DNA from: Tritrichomonas musculus
Taxonomy: Eukaryota; Parabasalia; Tritrichomonadida; Tritrichomonadidae
Assembly (NCBI GenBank): GCA_039105265.1
Contig: JAPFFF010000237.1
Location: 1-29,434, forward strand
Direction of reading: 5' to 3'
DNA: 29,434 nt
Position numbers and translations under genes: made by a program. The notes below the pieces were generated by a model. The model did not search any database. It was not told where the DNA came from and saw only the letters and a list, made by a program, of their open reading frames with translations. Below, one piece after another: positions 18,210 through 27,323 of this stretch; position 1 is the stretch's first letter; every line of letters starts with the position of its first letter.

Positions 18210-18440
18210 GATTCATTTGATGTGTGCCATTCAAGAAATGGTTTTTCTGGCTTATTGAAAATTAATTCAAATGATGTTATGTCAAATAATATCCAACACA
18301 GCAGCTTCTTCGGACAGTGGACGAGCATTGCCTCTTTCCTGCTGTCTAACCAAAAAAATATTGTGAAAAACGCAGTGTTTAATGAAAGAGGCCACTTGCT
18401 CTACTCTCCGCAGATATTCCCAAATGAAGAGGATGAGTAA
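18210..18440 (+). pseudogene. Orphan open frame, possible gene relic
   Basis: An open frame of 76 codons follows a TAA at 18207 and has no ATG at its start (DSFDVCHSRNGFSGLLKIN, then SSFFGQWTSIASFLLSNQKN, then RGHLLYSPQIFPNEEDE and TAA). The stretch around 18300-18420 is markedly more GC-rich than its surroundings and has balanced, coding-like codons, so it may be the 3' end of a lost gene or of an unrecognised exon. No family is recognised. ACTTTTTGAAT lies 29 bp after the stop. Confidence 0.35.
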
Positions 18441-18468
18441 TTATATGAGTTAAATAGACATTGTGATA

Positions 18469-18519
18469 ACTTTTTGAATAGTTTCAAAAAAAAATTGTTT
18501 TTCAATGCATTCAAAAAGT
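18469..18519. repeat. Inverted pair of the ACTTTTTGAAT motif
   Basis: ACTTTTTGAAT at 18469-18479 and its perfect reverse complement ATTCAAAAAGT at 18509-18519 face each other across 29 nt. It could be a hairpin or two opposed copies of the initiator-like element. No gene starts within 100 bp on either side. Confidence 0.6.
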
Positions 18520-19498
18520 AGCTTTCAATAATAGTGAATTTCATCGTTCGCTTCATCAATTATTTTTCTATTTCCATTTAAATTTCACGAAGCAACCAGA
18601 ATACACACAAGAAAGAAGAAAGGAAGAAAGAAAAAGTTGGAAGCTGTTAAAAAATTTGAATTTTGAAGAAAGAGAGAAAAATGAAAATAAAGTTTGTGAT
18701 AAAAAACAATCATATAGAAAAGAAATTAAAATGATATCAGTAATATTGAATCCAATGCATGACTTTTTACTTATTGAAGGGAAATTGCTTTACATGAACA
18801 AAACTTAAAAAAGAATAAAAACTTAGATAAATTAAAGAATGATTGTAAAAAAGTAGGAAAGAAGTAAAGACCGGTATACGTTTGTAATTGGTGAAGAAGA
18901 AAAAAAATGATAATGAATGACTGAGAAGAGTTAAGAAATGAAGCAAGCGCAGATTAATAATCCAATATCGAATGAAGCCAAATATATTATCAACAACAAC
19001 AATCGCACGAAGTCTGAAAAATTGAAACGCCAATAGTTTTGATTTATGTAGAAATCGCAGGAAAGAAAGAGTAGAATGCCAAGATATAGAAAAATCACTA
19101 TATCTAATCAAATACAGTCCATATTTTTTTTTTTTTTTTTTTTCAAATGACAATTATAAAAAAAGAATCGCATGAGAAAACAAATATTGATCAAGAATTT
19201 TCAAATTAACCGAGATAATTTTTTTATTGAATTTAAAATATATTTCATCAATATGATAAAATTTAGAATATATAACAAAATATTCTGAAACTATTAGATA
19301 ATTATAGAAATAAACGCATTTTATCAAGTTATGACGTTTTTTCCCATCATTAATTCAAACTCATTATAATTCATTTTAATTTGGAAAACATAATACCATG
19401 CTTATTTGCTAAAAAAAAATTAGCTGTCACCTTGTCAAATTCCATGTAAAGAGAAAAATACACATATTTGTTTTTATTAATTGAAACAATTAAAATAA
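18520..19498. other. Purine-rich, apparently non-coding region
   Basis: From about 18600 to 19100 the plus strand is strongly A/G-rich (AAGAAAGAAGAAAGG-type tracts) with scattered higher-GC patches and ends in a T run near 19124-19142. A plus frame is open from 18479 to about 18808 but lacks an early ATG, and its minus counterpart starts with a non-ATG codon. Neither shows a protein family. An unannotated non-coding RNA or gene remnant is possible. Confidence 0.35.
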
Positions 19499-19936
19499 TT
19501 ATGCATGATTTAATAGATTAGAATCTATTTCGAAAAATCGAATGAATGCTGGCGTTTCAACCATTCCAGGAACGCGTAGAAGGCTCAATACATAATTCTG
19601 AAGTGCTTGAGCTCGATGAGCAATAAATTCGGCATCTTTGTTACCAAAAACCTTTTTTGGAGGAAACGGCTGCAAGTTACGATTATCATAAAAAACAGGA
19701 CGAACTAAATCATCAAATTGGTTGAGAGCAGAATATCTTTTATGGACTTGATGAGTGTGAACATTTTGACCGATCAAAATGCCAACTTCAATGATATAAA
19801 TAATACAATTGAGCGTTTTATCTAACTCAGAATTTTCTATTGACAAATACATTTTTGGTACAACTGTAGCACTTTGAAGCTGAGCTTGCTTAACACTAGG
19901 CATAGAAGATAATGGCGTTATTTTTGCATTGGTCAT
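19499..19936 (-). CDS. PX-domain phosphoinositide-binding protein
   Basis: Small protein that is nearly all PX domain (about residues 25-140), likely binding PI3P on endosomal membranes like small sorting nexins. Visible motifs are HKRYSALNQFDDLVRP (the R-R/K-Y-S signature with R67-Y68-S69), the Pro-rich loop LQPFPPKKVFG (PPK 92-94), and FIAHRAQALQNYVLSLLRVP with R108, the usual second phosphate-contacting Arg, ending in TPAFIRFFEI. All main PI3P-contacting positions look filled. There is no BAR or other extra domain, and the N-terminal 25 residues are Ser/Gln-rich. The start is the only early ATG. The gene stands alone between AT-rich spacers. Confidence 0.88.
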   Translation of the reverse strand: MTNAKITPLSSMPSVKQAQLQSATVVPKMYLSIENSELDKTLNCIIYIIEVGILIGQNVHTHQVHKRYSALNQFDDLVRPVFYDNRNLQPFPPKKVFGNKDAEFIAHRAQALQNYVLSLLRVPGMVETPAFIRFFEIDSNLLNHA

Positions 19937-20440
19937 TTTTACTCTTTTTGCGTAAAAAAATCTATAAAATCTATTAAGATTTTAACATCAATTGCATATT
20001 AATGGTTAAGGTGAATATATTTACCAAAGATTTTACCTATTAAAAACGAAATGATTTTTTAATTATAAATGATAAATACTTTTTGCATATCTTTTTAATC
20101 GTACATATAGACCTTCATTGATCTTAATTTATTGATTGGTATCAATAGTATATTGCCATTAGATGATTTTATTAGAAAAAAAAAACATGAAAAACGCAAA
20201 AAAAGCAGTTCAATTATACATAATTGATTTAACTTTTTACATTGTGATTTGCATTATTTTGTTATATTATTAAATAACCTGAAAATAATGATTTTTTTTA
20301 GTAATTTTTATTTCATATAAATTTTTAAATAGATTATTTATACCTTATTGAATATTTTCAATTTTCTTTTTTAAAAAGTTTATCACTTTTGAATGATATT
20401 TCAATTTATATAAATTTAATAAAGTTTTATAAAAAAAGCG
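19937..20440. other. AT-rich intergenic DNA
   Basis: No gene seen. It contains the presumed promoter of the PX gene at its left end and runs of A/T elsewhere. Confidence 0.5.
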
Positions 20441-21021
20441 ATCTACACAAATCTGCGTGATGTAGCTTTAGAGACCTTAGAAAAATGCAAAAATGGATCA
20501 TATGAAAATGATGATAAGGAAAATATTAACATTGCCAAGTTAATGGAAAGAAATAAAAAAATCCTTTATCATTTTAATTATATAATATAGAGCTCGAAGA
20601 AAAAAAGCGCATGTTTGCATCTGATTATTTGATCTTGAGTCCAAATGTTCCTGTTTTTCGTGACGATCAGTTAAATTTTCTAAAACAACCTTTTGAATTA
20701 TCTGTTATAACCTCAGCAGCAGTTTTGAAAATGTATTTACCAAATGAAGACGATAAAAAAATTAACAAAATAATGTTGGAAAGGATTCGCAAAATCATTA
20801 AATTAGCAATCCAAGAAGGATATGAAGCCATTGTTCTTGGCGCTTTTGGATGTGGTGCATTTGCAAATAAGTCAGTTGATGTTTCATAATTATTTAAGAA
20901 AGTTCTTGAAAAAGAAGGACTTCAAAAATATTTCCAGAAAATTACTTTTGCTATCTTTAGCCCACGGAATAAATCAACGATTGAAGATATTTGTAATACT
21001 TTTGATATACAACCTATATGA
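20441..21021 (+). pseudogene. Decayed PARG-like (TIGR02452/DUF2263 macrodomain-type) gene
   Basis: The intact family (microbial-type poly(ADP-ribose) glycohydrolase) removes ADP-ribose from proteins. An N-terminal piece, 20441-20587, reads NLRDVALETLEKCKNGSY, matching the family start (AeeTl.i...g.Y). A second piece in another frame, 20611-21018, has LSPNVPVFRDD, VITSAAVLKMYLP and IVLGAFGCGAFANK, all family hallmarks, followed by KITFAIFSPRN. Between the pieces the catalytic core with the GGG loop and Glu-Glu (NPGGG...QEES in relatives) is missing. A TAA at 20887 interrupts the second piece, and no ATG starts the first. This is a host-type gene that has lost its active site. Confident as a relic. 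Confidence 0.8.
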
Positions 21022-22123
21022 AGAAGGAACTTGCATTTAAATCCTATTTCTTGGCATTTTATTTCCATTATAATAAACTCAGATGAACTTATATATAAAG
21101 TCATTTATAAAACATTAAGCATTTGGCGCAAAACAAACCAAATGATCTTTTTGATAGGACACTAAAATAATATATATTACTTTATTTTTTATTTTAAAAT
21201 ATCATTAAAATTTGTATGGAACAATACAAATTTGAGTCTATGAATTACAGATAGAGATTTACAAAATCTATTTTTGAATAGACAATACATATGTATATAC
21301 ATATGCAACATATTAAAGAAATTATTATTTCAAAGATAAAAAAGAAAATTAAAATATATTTCAAATAGATTTATAATGATGGTTAATGATGATAGAAGGA
21401 TTAGGAAGAGGCTTATTTGCAGTAAATTCTTCTTTTTCAGAATTCAATTAAATGTTTTCATATTACTTTTTTATTATAAATTGATTTCATGTGTTCAATA
21501 TTTCATTTCTTTTTTTAATAGATTTAATTGTATATAATATGAAAAACAATTTTGAATTTAATCTGACTTTATGATATTTATATGTATTGTAAAAAAAAAT
21601 AGTAATTAACTTATTATATATTGTTCAAAAAATATATTTTTGTCTGATAGAAGACTTAAAGATTTTTTTTTGAAGATATATATAAAAATTTCTGCATTTA
21701 TATCTTGAAATTTAATTAAACATATATATGATATGCATATATGTCAAGTCGCAAAATATAAAAAAGTTTTCGATATCTTCGAAAATAGTATTTTTTATCA
21801 GATAAATTCATCATTTATTAGTGGATATTAGATTGAATTTTTCAATATAATATTTTTGAATCGATTGAAAAAGGGAGTTTTGGTTTCAGATTAAATATTC
21901 AAAAATAAAATTACAATAATATATAAAAAATAAAGCAATTGTAATTTACTTTATTAATTTCTTGGGCAATTTTAGCACGTTGAAACAGGCAAAACAATCA
22001 TTGAAAAACTTTTTGAATAATTGGTGGTATAGAAAAAAATATTTCAGAAGAAATATACTCAATTATTTGAATGCATCATCGTTTTATTCAGATTATTTTG
22101 AATTAAAATATATTTAAACTTGA
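21022..22123. other. AT-rich intergenic DNA with palindrome and ABCA upstream region
   Basis: No gene seen. It includes a perfect 18-bp palindrome CATATGTATATACATATG (21288-21305), a small hairpin TTTTCGA-TATCT-TCGAAAA near 21768-21786, and ACTTTTTGAAT at 22008-22018, about 106 bp before the ABCA start. Confidence 0.6.
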
Positions 22124-24454
22124 ATGTTTCATACTTCTCATTATAAAGCAATTCTTTTTCGAAGATGGATAACGATGAAACGTTCATGGAAAGCAACCGT
22201 CACTTCTCTTGTTGGAACTCTGGTTGCTTCAGCTCTTGCTATCGTTTTGAATTATTGTTTTATTGTTTTTTTGAGACCAAAAGCAAAGGTTATGAGCTTC
22301 AAAGATTTTGATTCAAATACACGAGATCTAATTTTTTTGGATAATTCAAATACGTTTCCAGATTCTCAAAAGATTAATAACTATTTAGTTGATATTTTTC
22401 ATAAAGAAACAGGCAGGAAAATTAATTCATTAACCTTTAGTTCTGTTAACGAAATGAAAGCATGGGTTATCGAACATGAACGTTCATATGCAGAACCTGA
22501 ATCCATACCACTTGCAGTAGGATATTCAATTGAGTCAACAGAAGCTGGATCGCATTATACAACAACTACATTTTTCAATGTATCAGATTTCTCACAAATC
22601 TCAGATGAGCTAGATGTTGAACTTCATACTTCTCGAGCTTTATTTAAATATATTTACGAAGAAACAAATCCTGATGCAGATATTAGTCTCTCTTTTACGA
22701 TTTTAAATAGCCGCCGAATAGAATTTATTACAGCAATGGTAGCTCCTGTTATTATTGGATGCGGACTCCTCTCAATTGTTCCAATGATTGTTACACAACC
22801 AGTTTCAGATATCAATGGTGAAGCACGCTCATATATGGAATCTTGCTCTTTAACAATATTCCCCTATTGGCTTGCTACTTTTACAATTGATTTTGCAATT
22901 TGGGTTGTTTTAACAACTGTTATGTGGTGTATTTATTTAGCTGCGCAAATTCAAGCTTTTCTTGACAATATATTCATTTCATGGTATTTAATTGTGGCTG
23001 CTGGTCCTTCTTTCATAATATTTATGTATTGCGTTAGCTTTCTATTTGATTCTTATGAATCAGCAAGTCGTCAAATTTTCCTTATTTTTGCTGTTTCTAT
23101 GCTTGTGCCATTTATTATTGAAATGATCCGAAATGAATCAAATCCAATCTGGTTAGAATGGATATTTTCTTTTATACCACATTTAGCAATTCAACGCCTT
23201 TATTCCATTGTACTTCAAAATATGGGTGCTAGAACGAAATCATTTTCGTGGTATTGGACAGAGAAAAACAACAATGGACAGCCGTTCTTTATTATGGAAA
23301 TTGTTAATATTTTAATTTACAGTATAATTTTGACTTTAATTGAAAGATTCCGAGGTAATGTTCACAATCGAAATGCTAAACGATCATTTGAATCATATCG
23401 TGAATTTTTCAAAGAAACTAAGGCAAAGAATGATGTAACAAAGGAAGTCCTTCAAATGGAAGAAGATGTTAAAAATAATACAGATTATGCTGTTAGAATA
23501 TTAAATGTAAGTCGTCTTTTCTTTAATACAGAAGGCCAACCAATTCCATCCGTAAACGGAGTTACATTAGGTGTCAAGAAAGGCTCATTATTTGGTTTTC
23601 TTGGAGCAAATGGAGCTGGCAAAACAACATTAATTAGAATGATTACTTCATTATTGCCACCATCTGATGGAACAATCGAAATATTTGGCCAAGATATCCA
23701 AGAATATCATGATCCAAACATCATCTCAGTGTGTCCCCAATTTAATAATCATCTCATTAATGAGATGACAACTGATGAGCATTTTTTGCTATTTGGAATG
23801 ATTTTCAAAATGGACAAACAAGAAATAAAAGAAAAAAGCGATTTTTTAGTCAAAGCTCTTGACTTGGAAGAAATGAGAGATAAACCATTAAACCAGCTTT
23901 CACAAGGAAATGTTAGAAAATTAGCAATTGCTCTTAGTTTTTATGGACCTGCTCAAATTATCTTACTAGACGAACCTACAGCGTCACTCGATCCAGTCGC
24001 ATGCCATGATGTCCAAGAAATGATTCTTGAAAACCGTGGTGATAAGACATTTATGCTTTGTACACACTTGCTCAGTGAAGCTGAATTCTTATGCGATATG
24101 ATATCCATCATGGTAAAAGGATGTGTATTTACATGTGGATCACCTCAAGCTTTAACAGAAAAATTTGGAACTGATTATAAAGTTGATGTTATGCTATCCG
24201 ATGATACAGACGAAACAGCCTCTATTTGCGAAGATTTCTTTCACAAAATGTTACCTAAAGCTGTTTGCTCAATAACAAGACCTAAAGCAAGGATTTACGA
24301 CATTCCATCGAGCTCTATAGATCTAGCTGACTTATTCCAAATCATGGAAGATGGAAATGACGGCTCAAACGGATATACATATTATACATGTTCGTCTTCA
24401 TCCCTTGAGCGTGTCTTTATGGAAATTGTTAGAATGTCAGAAGAAGGGGGATGA
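22124..24454 (+). CDS. ABCA-subfamily half transporter
   Basis: ATP-driven lipid-type exporter of the ABCA subfamily, probably at the plasma or an internal membrane. The N-terminal TM1 (about 25-50) is followed by a soluble loop of about 150 residues, then a cluster of TM helices (about 200-425) in the ABC2 style. The nucleotide-binding domain runs from about 460: Walker A GANGAGKTT (about 494-502), Q-loop CPQFNNHL, signature LSQGN (about 592-596, in place of LSGGQ), Walker B IILLDEPTASLDP, and H-loop CTHLLSEAEF. All catalytic positions are present. At 776 aa it is one half of a classical ABCA, so it should dimerise. A long C-terminal regulatory tail as in ABCA proteins is seen (about 680-776). 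A lone open frame with no neighbouring second half. Confidence 0.95.
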   Translation: MFHTSHYKAILFRRWITMKRSWKATVTSLVGTLVASALAIVLNYCFIVFLRPKAKVMSFKDFDSNTRDLIFLDNSNTFPDSQKINNYLVDIFHKETGRKINSLTFSSVNEMKAWVIEHERSYAEPESIPLAVGYSIESTEAGSHYTTTTFFNVSDFSQISDELDVELHTSRALFKYIYEETNPDADISLSFTILNSRRIEFITAMVAPVIIGCGLLSIVPMIVTQPVSDINGEARSYMESCSLTIFPYWLATFTIDFAIWVVLTTVMWCIYLAAQIQAFLDNIFISWYLIVAAGPSFIIFMYCVSFLFDSYESASRQIFLIFAVSMLVPFIIEMIRNESNPIWLEWIFSFIPHLAIQRLYSIVLQNMGARTKSFSWYWTEKNNNGQPFFIMEIVNILIYSIILTLIERFRGNVHNRNAKRSFESYREFFKETKAKNDVTKEVLQMEEDVKNNTDYAVRILNVSRLFFNTEGQPIPSVNGVTLGVKKGSLFGFLGANGAGKTTLIRMITSLLPPSDGTIEIFGQDIQEYHDPNIISVCPQFNNHLINEMTTDEHFLLFGMIFKMDKQEIKEKSDFLVKALDLEEMRDKPLNQLSQGNVRKLAIALSFYGPAQIILLDEPTASLDPVACHDVQEMILENRGDKTFMLCTHLLSEAEFLCDMISIMVKGCVFTCGSPQALTEKFGTDYKVDVMLSDDTDETASICEDFFHKMLPKAVCSITRPKARIYDIPSSSIDLADLFQIMEDGNDGSNGYTYYTCSSSSLERVFMEIVRMSEEGG

Positions 24455-24782
24455 ACTCGTTTTTATAGATTTTATTATTTATTATTAAAATATTATTTGT
24501 TTTTCTTTAAATGATTTGTAAACATATCAAAATTATATAATTTAGATTTAATGCACTCTCAAAATTTGATAATGTTATTAATAATTCACTATTCAAGTTG
24601 ATGAATTAGAGAATTAGAGAATTAGTTTATTAGAGTTCATTCAAATCCACTTTTTGACGTAAACGATTAAAAACAATTTAATATTTCTTTTCAAAAAAAC
24701 TAATTCTCTACAAATCAAAATCAACTTTTTAAAAGCTTATTCAGAAAAAAACACTTCAAAATTTATAAATTGTATTTATATT
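24455..24782. other. Spacer with imperfect inverted repeat
   Basis: Holds a 9-bp tandem repeat (GAATTAGAG type, 24602-24625) and an imperfect inverted repeat: AAGTTGAT (24595-24602) plus AGAGAATTAGTTT (24616-24628) face AAACTAATTCTCT (24697-24709) plus ATCAACTT (24720-24727). No TA flanks were found, so I leave it as a hairpin or miniature-element candidate. No gene. Confidence 0.6.
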
Positions 24783-25083
24783 TTATTTGATATTAGCGTC
24801 AACACCATTGCCTTCAAATAACATTCGTGAGTAAGTATTCATTGATGTTGAGTTGCCATTATCTACTGACAGCCTAATTTCATCTTCGGTATTATTATGT
24901 GAATCATTTAAAGTATTCGTAAAAATAAGCATAGAGTTTGTATCTCCTTTATCTACTACTAATTTAATGCTTGAATTCATGTCTTCCTTACTTAAAATCG
25001 AATAATCAACTTTGCTTAATAATATTTGAGCAAAATGATAAATGCTTGAATTAATTATCGCCTTGATCGTTCGCTTTTGGTAA
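24783..25083 (-). pseudogene. Sel1-repeat gene fragment (minus strand)
   Basis: Sel1-like repeats form alpha-solenoids that bind proteins. The frame reads from a T run near 25083 with no ATG until 24980 and ends at 24783. Repeat-like pieces are SSIKLVVDKGDTNSMLIF and IRLSVDNGNSTSMNTYSRML followed by FEGNGVDANIK; the last matches the Sel1 consensus aA..Gn..am..yg.ml..G.gV..n. A more degenerate unit precedes (NSSIYHFAQILLSK). It starts in low-complexity DNA and stops just after a repeat, so I call it a broken copy. The plus-strand Sel1 relic to the right points the other way. Confidence 0.65.
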
Positions 25084-25108
25084 CAAAAAAAAAAAAAAAA
25101 AAGATTTC

Positions 25109-25553
25109 ATGAATCGTTTAAAAAAATTTGCTGATTTTTGTTATTTACGGAAGATTACAATTTTTGGAATGATTTATGCATACGAAGGATATATAGATAA
25201 TTATTCTATTATGAAGATTAAAACTGGTACCAGTAAAATAGTATTAAAAAAAGGTAATTCTATTGATGCTCCAATAAATATTGTTCCTAGACAAATAAAT
25301 GGTTGGTTAGGAAAATCTAAGATGGGTAAAAATATATTAGAATTTGGTGAACATTCGGGTACCTAGAAATAATTTTGATATTTCAAGTGATGAATTGTTA
25401 AATGAAAATAATAACAATGATTCATCTGATGATTCACAAGGTTGTGGTGATTTACAGGTTCCAACAGAAGGTCAATTTCAACCACAGAAAAGTTCATCGT
25501 CATCTTTTTCATCATCGTCATCTTCTCAAACTCAAAAGAAAATGTTTATTTAG
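25109..25553 (+). pseudogene. Unrecognised gene remnant in two overlapping frames
   Basis: From ATG 25109 a frame of 85 codons has coding-like composition (MNRLKKFADFCYLRKITIFG, then MKIKTGTSKIVLKKGNSIDA, then RQINGWLGKSKMGKNILEFG). A second frame with no ATG overlaps its end and runs to 25553: VPRNNFDISSDELLNENNNN, then an acidic/Ser-rich tail ending in KKMFI. They look like neighbouring parts of one lost protein, basic N-terminal then acidic Ser/Asn-rich, but I recognise no domain. The 3' end overlaps by 8 bp the minus frame starting at 25944. Confidence 0.35.
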
Positions 25554-25944
25554 ATGAAATTTTTGATAAATTTTCTTTCATGATTTTTTCGAGATCTTGA
25601 ATCGTATTATGAATAAATATGAATCTATGCATTGCTGAATTCCACTCTTTAGCCTGATTATTTATCCAAGATGGAAGATGTGGAAATCGAAAGTTGTCAA
25701 GATCCGATCTTTTATTTTCATGAATTTTTGAAATCCTTTCGTTTTTGGCGATAAACATTGACAGATAATCATCGTGAACCTTCCACACGTGGTATTCTGG
25801 CCAGAATTGTGATTCAGCCAATTCAATAACTTTCCTGTAATCATTAATTGCGTTCAATCTAATATTAATTTTAAAATTTTTGAATCCATTTGAATTGAAA
25901 TAAAATTTTTCAATTGACAAAAATTTGGCTTTGTCAATTGACAT
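25546..25944 (-). CDS. Hypothetical protein, 132 aa
   Basis: Reads from ATG 25944 (MSIDKAKFLSIEKFYF) to TAA at 25546. The frame is open further upstream but has no earlier ATG. Composition is coding-like, with Trp-containing motifs (QFWPEYHVWKVHDDYLSMF, FPHLPSWINNQAKEWNSAMH) and a probable helical end (TIQDLEKIMKENLSKISSK). I see no signal peptide, membrane segment or known family. It is squeezed between relics, its first codons overlap the Sel1 relic on the other strand, and its end overlaps another remnant, so it may itself be part of a decayed gene. Confidence 0.45.
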   Translation of the reverse strand: MSIDKAKFLSIEKFYFNSNGFKNFKINIRLNAINDYRKVIELAESQFWPEYHVWKVHDDYLSMFIAKNERISKIHENKRSDLDNFRFPHLPSWINNQAKEWNSAMHRFIFIHNTIQDLEKIMKENLSKISSK

Positions 25945-26480
25945 AAACTCAATTTGAACGCCATTGATTTCGAGTCTCTCGATGATATGATACAAAAAGC
26001 AAAGCAAATCGCTCGAGAAGAAACTATTAAAAGATCACGCGCAATGCTTGTTCAAATACCCGTACCAAAGCATTACCATAAAAGTGTTCATCTGGACGAA
26101 GATGGCCAAATTATTTCCCATTACCGTTGGGGGGAAATTTGTGAAGGTCTTCAAGATCAAATGGAGTTTTTTGTTAATAGCATCCCCGATCAAGACAGTT
26201 ATCTCTTTAGAAAAGGAGTTCAACAAGATGAAAGAGAAGCTGCAAAATACAACAAAATGGCAGCTGAATTAGGATGTATCAGCTCAATGTCAAATTATGG
26301 AACAATATAATTTAGCGGTGTTGGTGTTCAACAAAATTAAAAAGAAGCTGCAAAATATTTCAAAATGGCAGCTGAAGAGGAGAAGTGATTTCATAATATC
26401 AATATATGTTAATTGATATGAATAAGGATGAAGCTATTAGATACTTTAAAAAAGTCACTGATTTTGGCATTGAGTTTTGA
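25942..26480 (+). pseudogene. Sel1-repeat gene relic (plus strand)
   Basis: An open frame of 122 codons with first ATG inside (MIQKAKQIAREETIKRSR, then HKSVHLDEDGQIISHYRWGE, then the Sel1-like unit REAAKYNKMAAELG and SSMSNYGTI). After the TAA at 26308 the same frame continues with FSGVGVQQN, another TAA, then KEAAKYFKMAAEEEK. A further piece, MNKDEAIRYFKKVTDFGIEF, lies at 26418-26480 in a shifted frame. The pieces together give at least three Sel1 repeats broken by stops and a shift. Intact relatives would be ligand-binding solenoid proteins. The N-terminal 90 residues have no family I know. Confidence 0.72.
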
Positions 26481-26541
26481 GAGGATTTAAGCATAACGAA
26501 CATTTCTACTCAATTCTTTTATAACTTTTTGTGAATAAAAA

Positions 26542-26570
26542 ATAAATCTACGCTTGTCGCGCGGATTTAT
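26542..26570. other. GC-rich hairpin in AT-rich DNA
   Basis: ATAAATCTACGC (26542-26553) can pair with GCGCGGATTTAT (26559-26570) over 12 positions with one wobble and one mismatch, around a 5-nt loop. The CGCGCG core is striking against its AT-rich setting, and it lies just downstream of the Sel1 relic. Function is unknown. Confidence 0.5.
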
Positions 26571-27323
26571 AAATAATCAAAATATAATACCATACAATAT
26601 AATTTAATTCTAATAAAAATAAATATCTCAATAAAATTAATATTAGAGCTAGATATTTATGTTTTCTATAATATTTTTGCTAAAATAAATTTATCTCATT
26701 TATATTATAAAATTATATATATAATAATTATAAATTATATCAAAAATTCTATTTAGAATATGATAAAATGAATAAATAATCAATATTGTTTCAACTTCAA
26801 TCATATTCTTCAAAATATGTAAAATTTGAATTTCGACGTATGAACTTTCAAATAGTGCGATACTGATATATAATATACATAATCAATTATATACTTTATT
26901 TTATTAAAAAAATCATAAGGTTAACGAATTATTTTTTGAAGAATCATTTTTTTAAATCAAAAAAATACGTTATTTTAGTTCTCGCACTTCTTATGATAAA
27001 TTTATATATATTTATTATCTAATAAACTATCCCTTAAAAATGTTTATTTCTTTCTTTAAATGCATAATCTCTTTAATACAATAAATTACAAATTTGTATT
27101 CTTTGAAATAAAAAAACTTAATCATATGAAAGATATAACTGAGAATACATAAAAATGCTAGAATAATGCAAAAAAAATTAAAAGGATTGCATATGTGTTT
27201 CTAAATTAAATTTAAAGTCTACTAGAAGCTGAAAATTCATTTATATTTTATCATATATAAATAATATTTTTACTAAAAATACAATTTTTTTTTCTATTCT
27301 TGAAATTACTTATATAACAATAG
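26571..27323. other. AT-rich intergenic DNA
   Basis: No gene seen. It is the 3' flank of the surface-protein gene and the downstream flank of the Sel1 relic. Confidence 0.5.

Noticed and set aside
18767-19153. Minus-strand 128-codon frame
   Set aside because: It starts with a non-ATG codon and consists of hydrophobic, Phe/Ser-rich sequence expected from the complement of purine-rich DNA.
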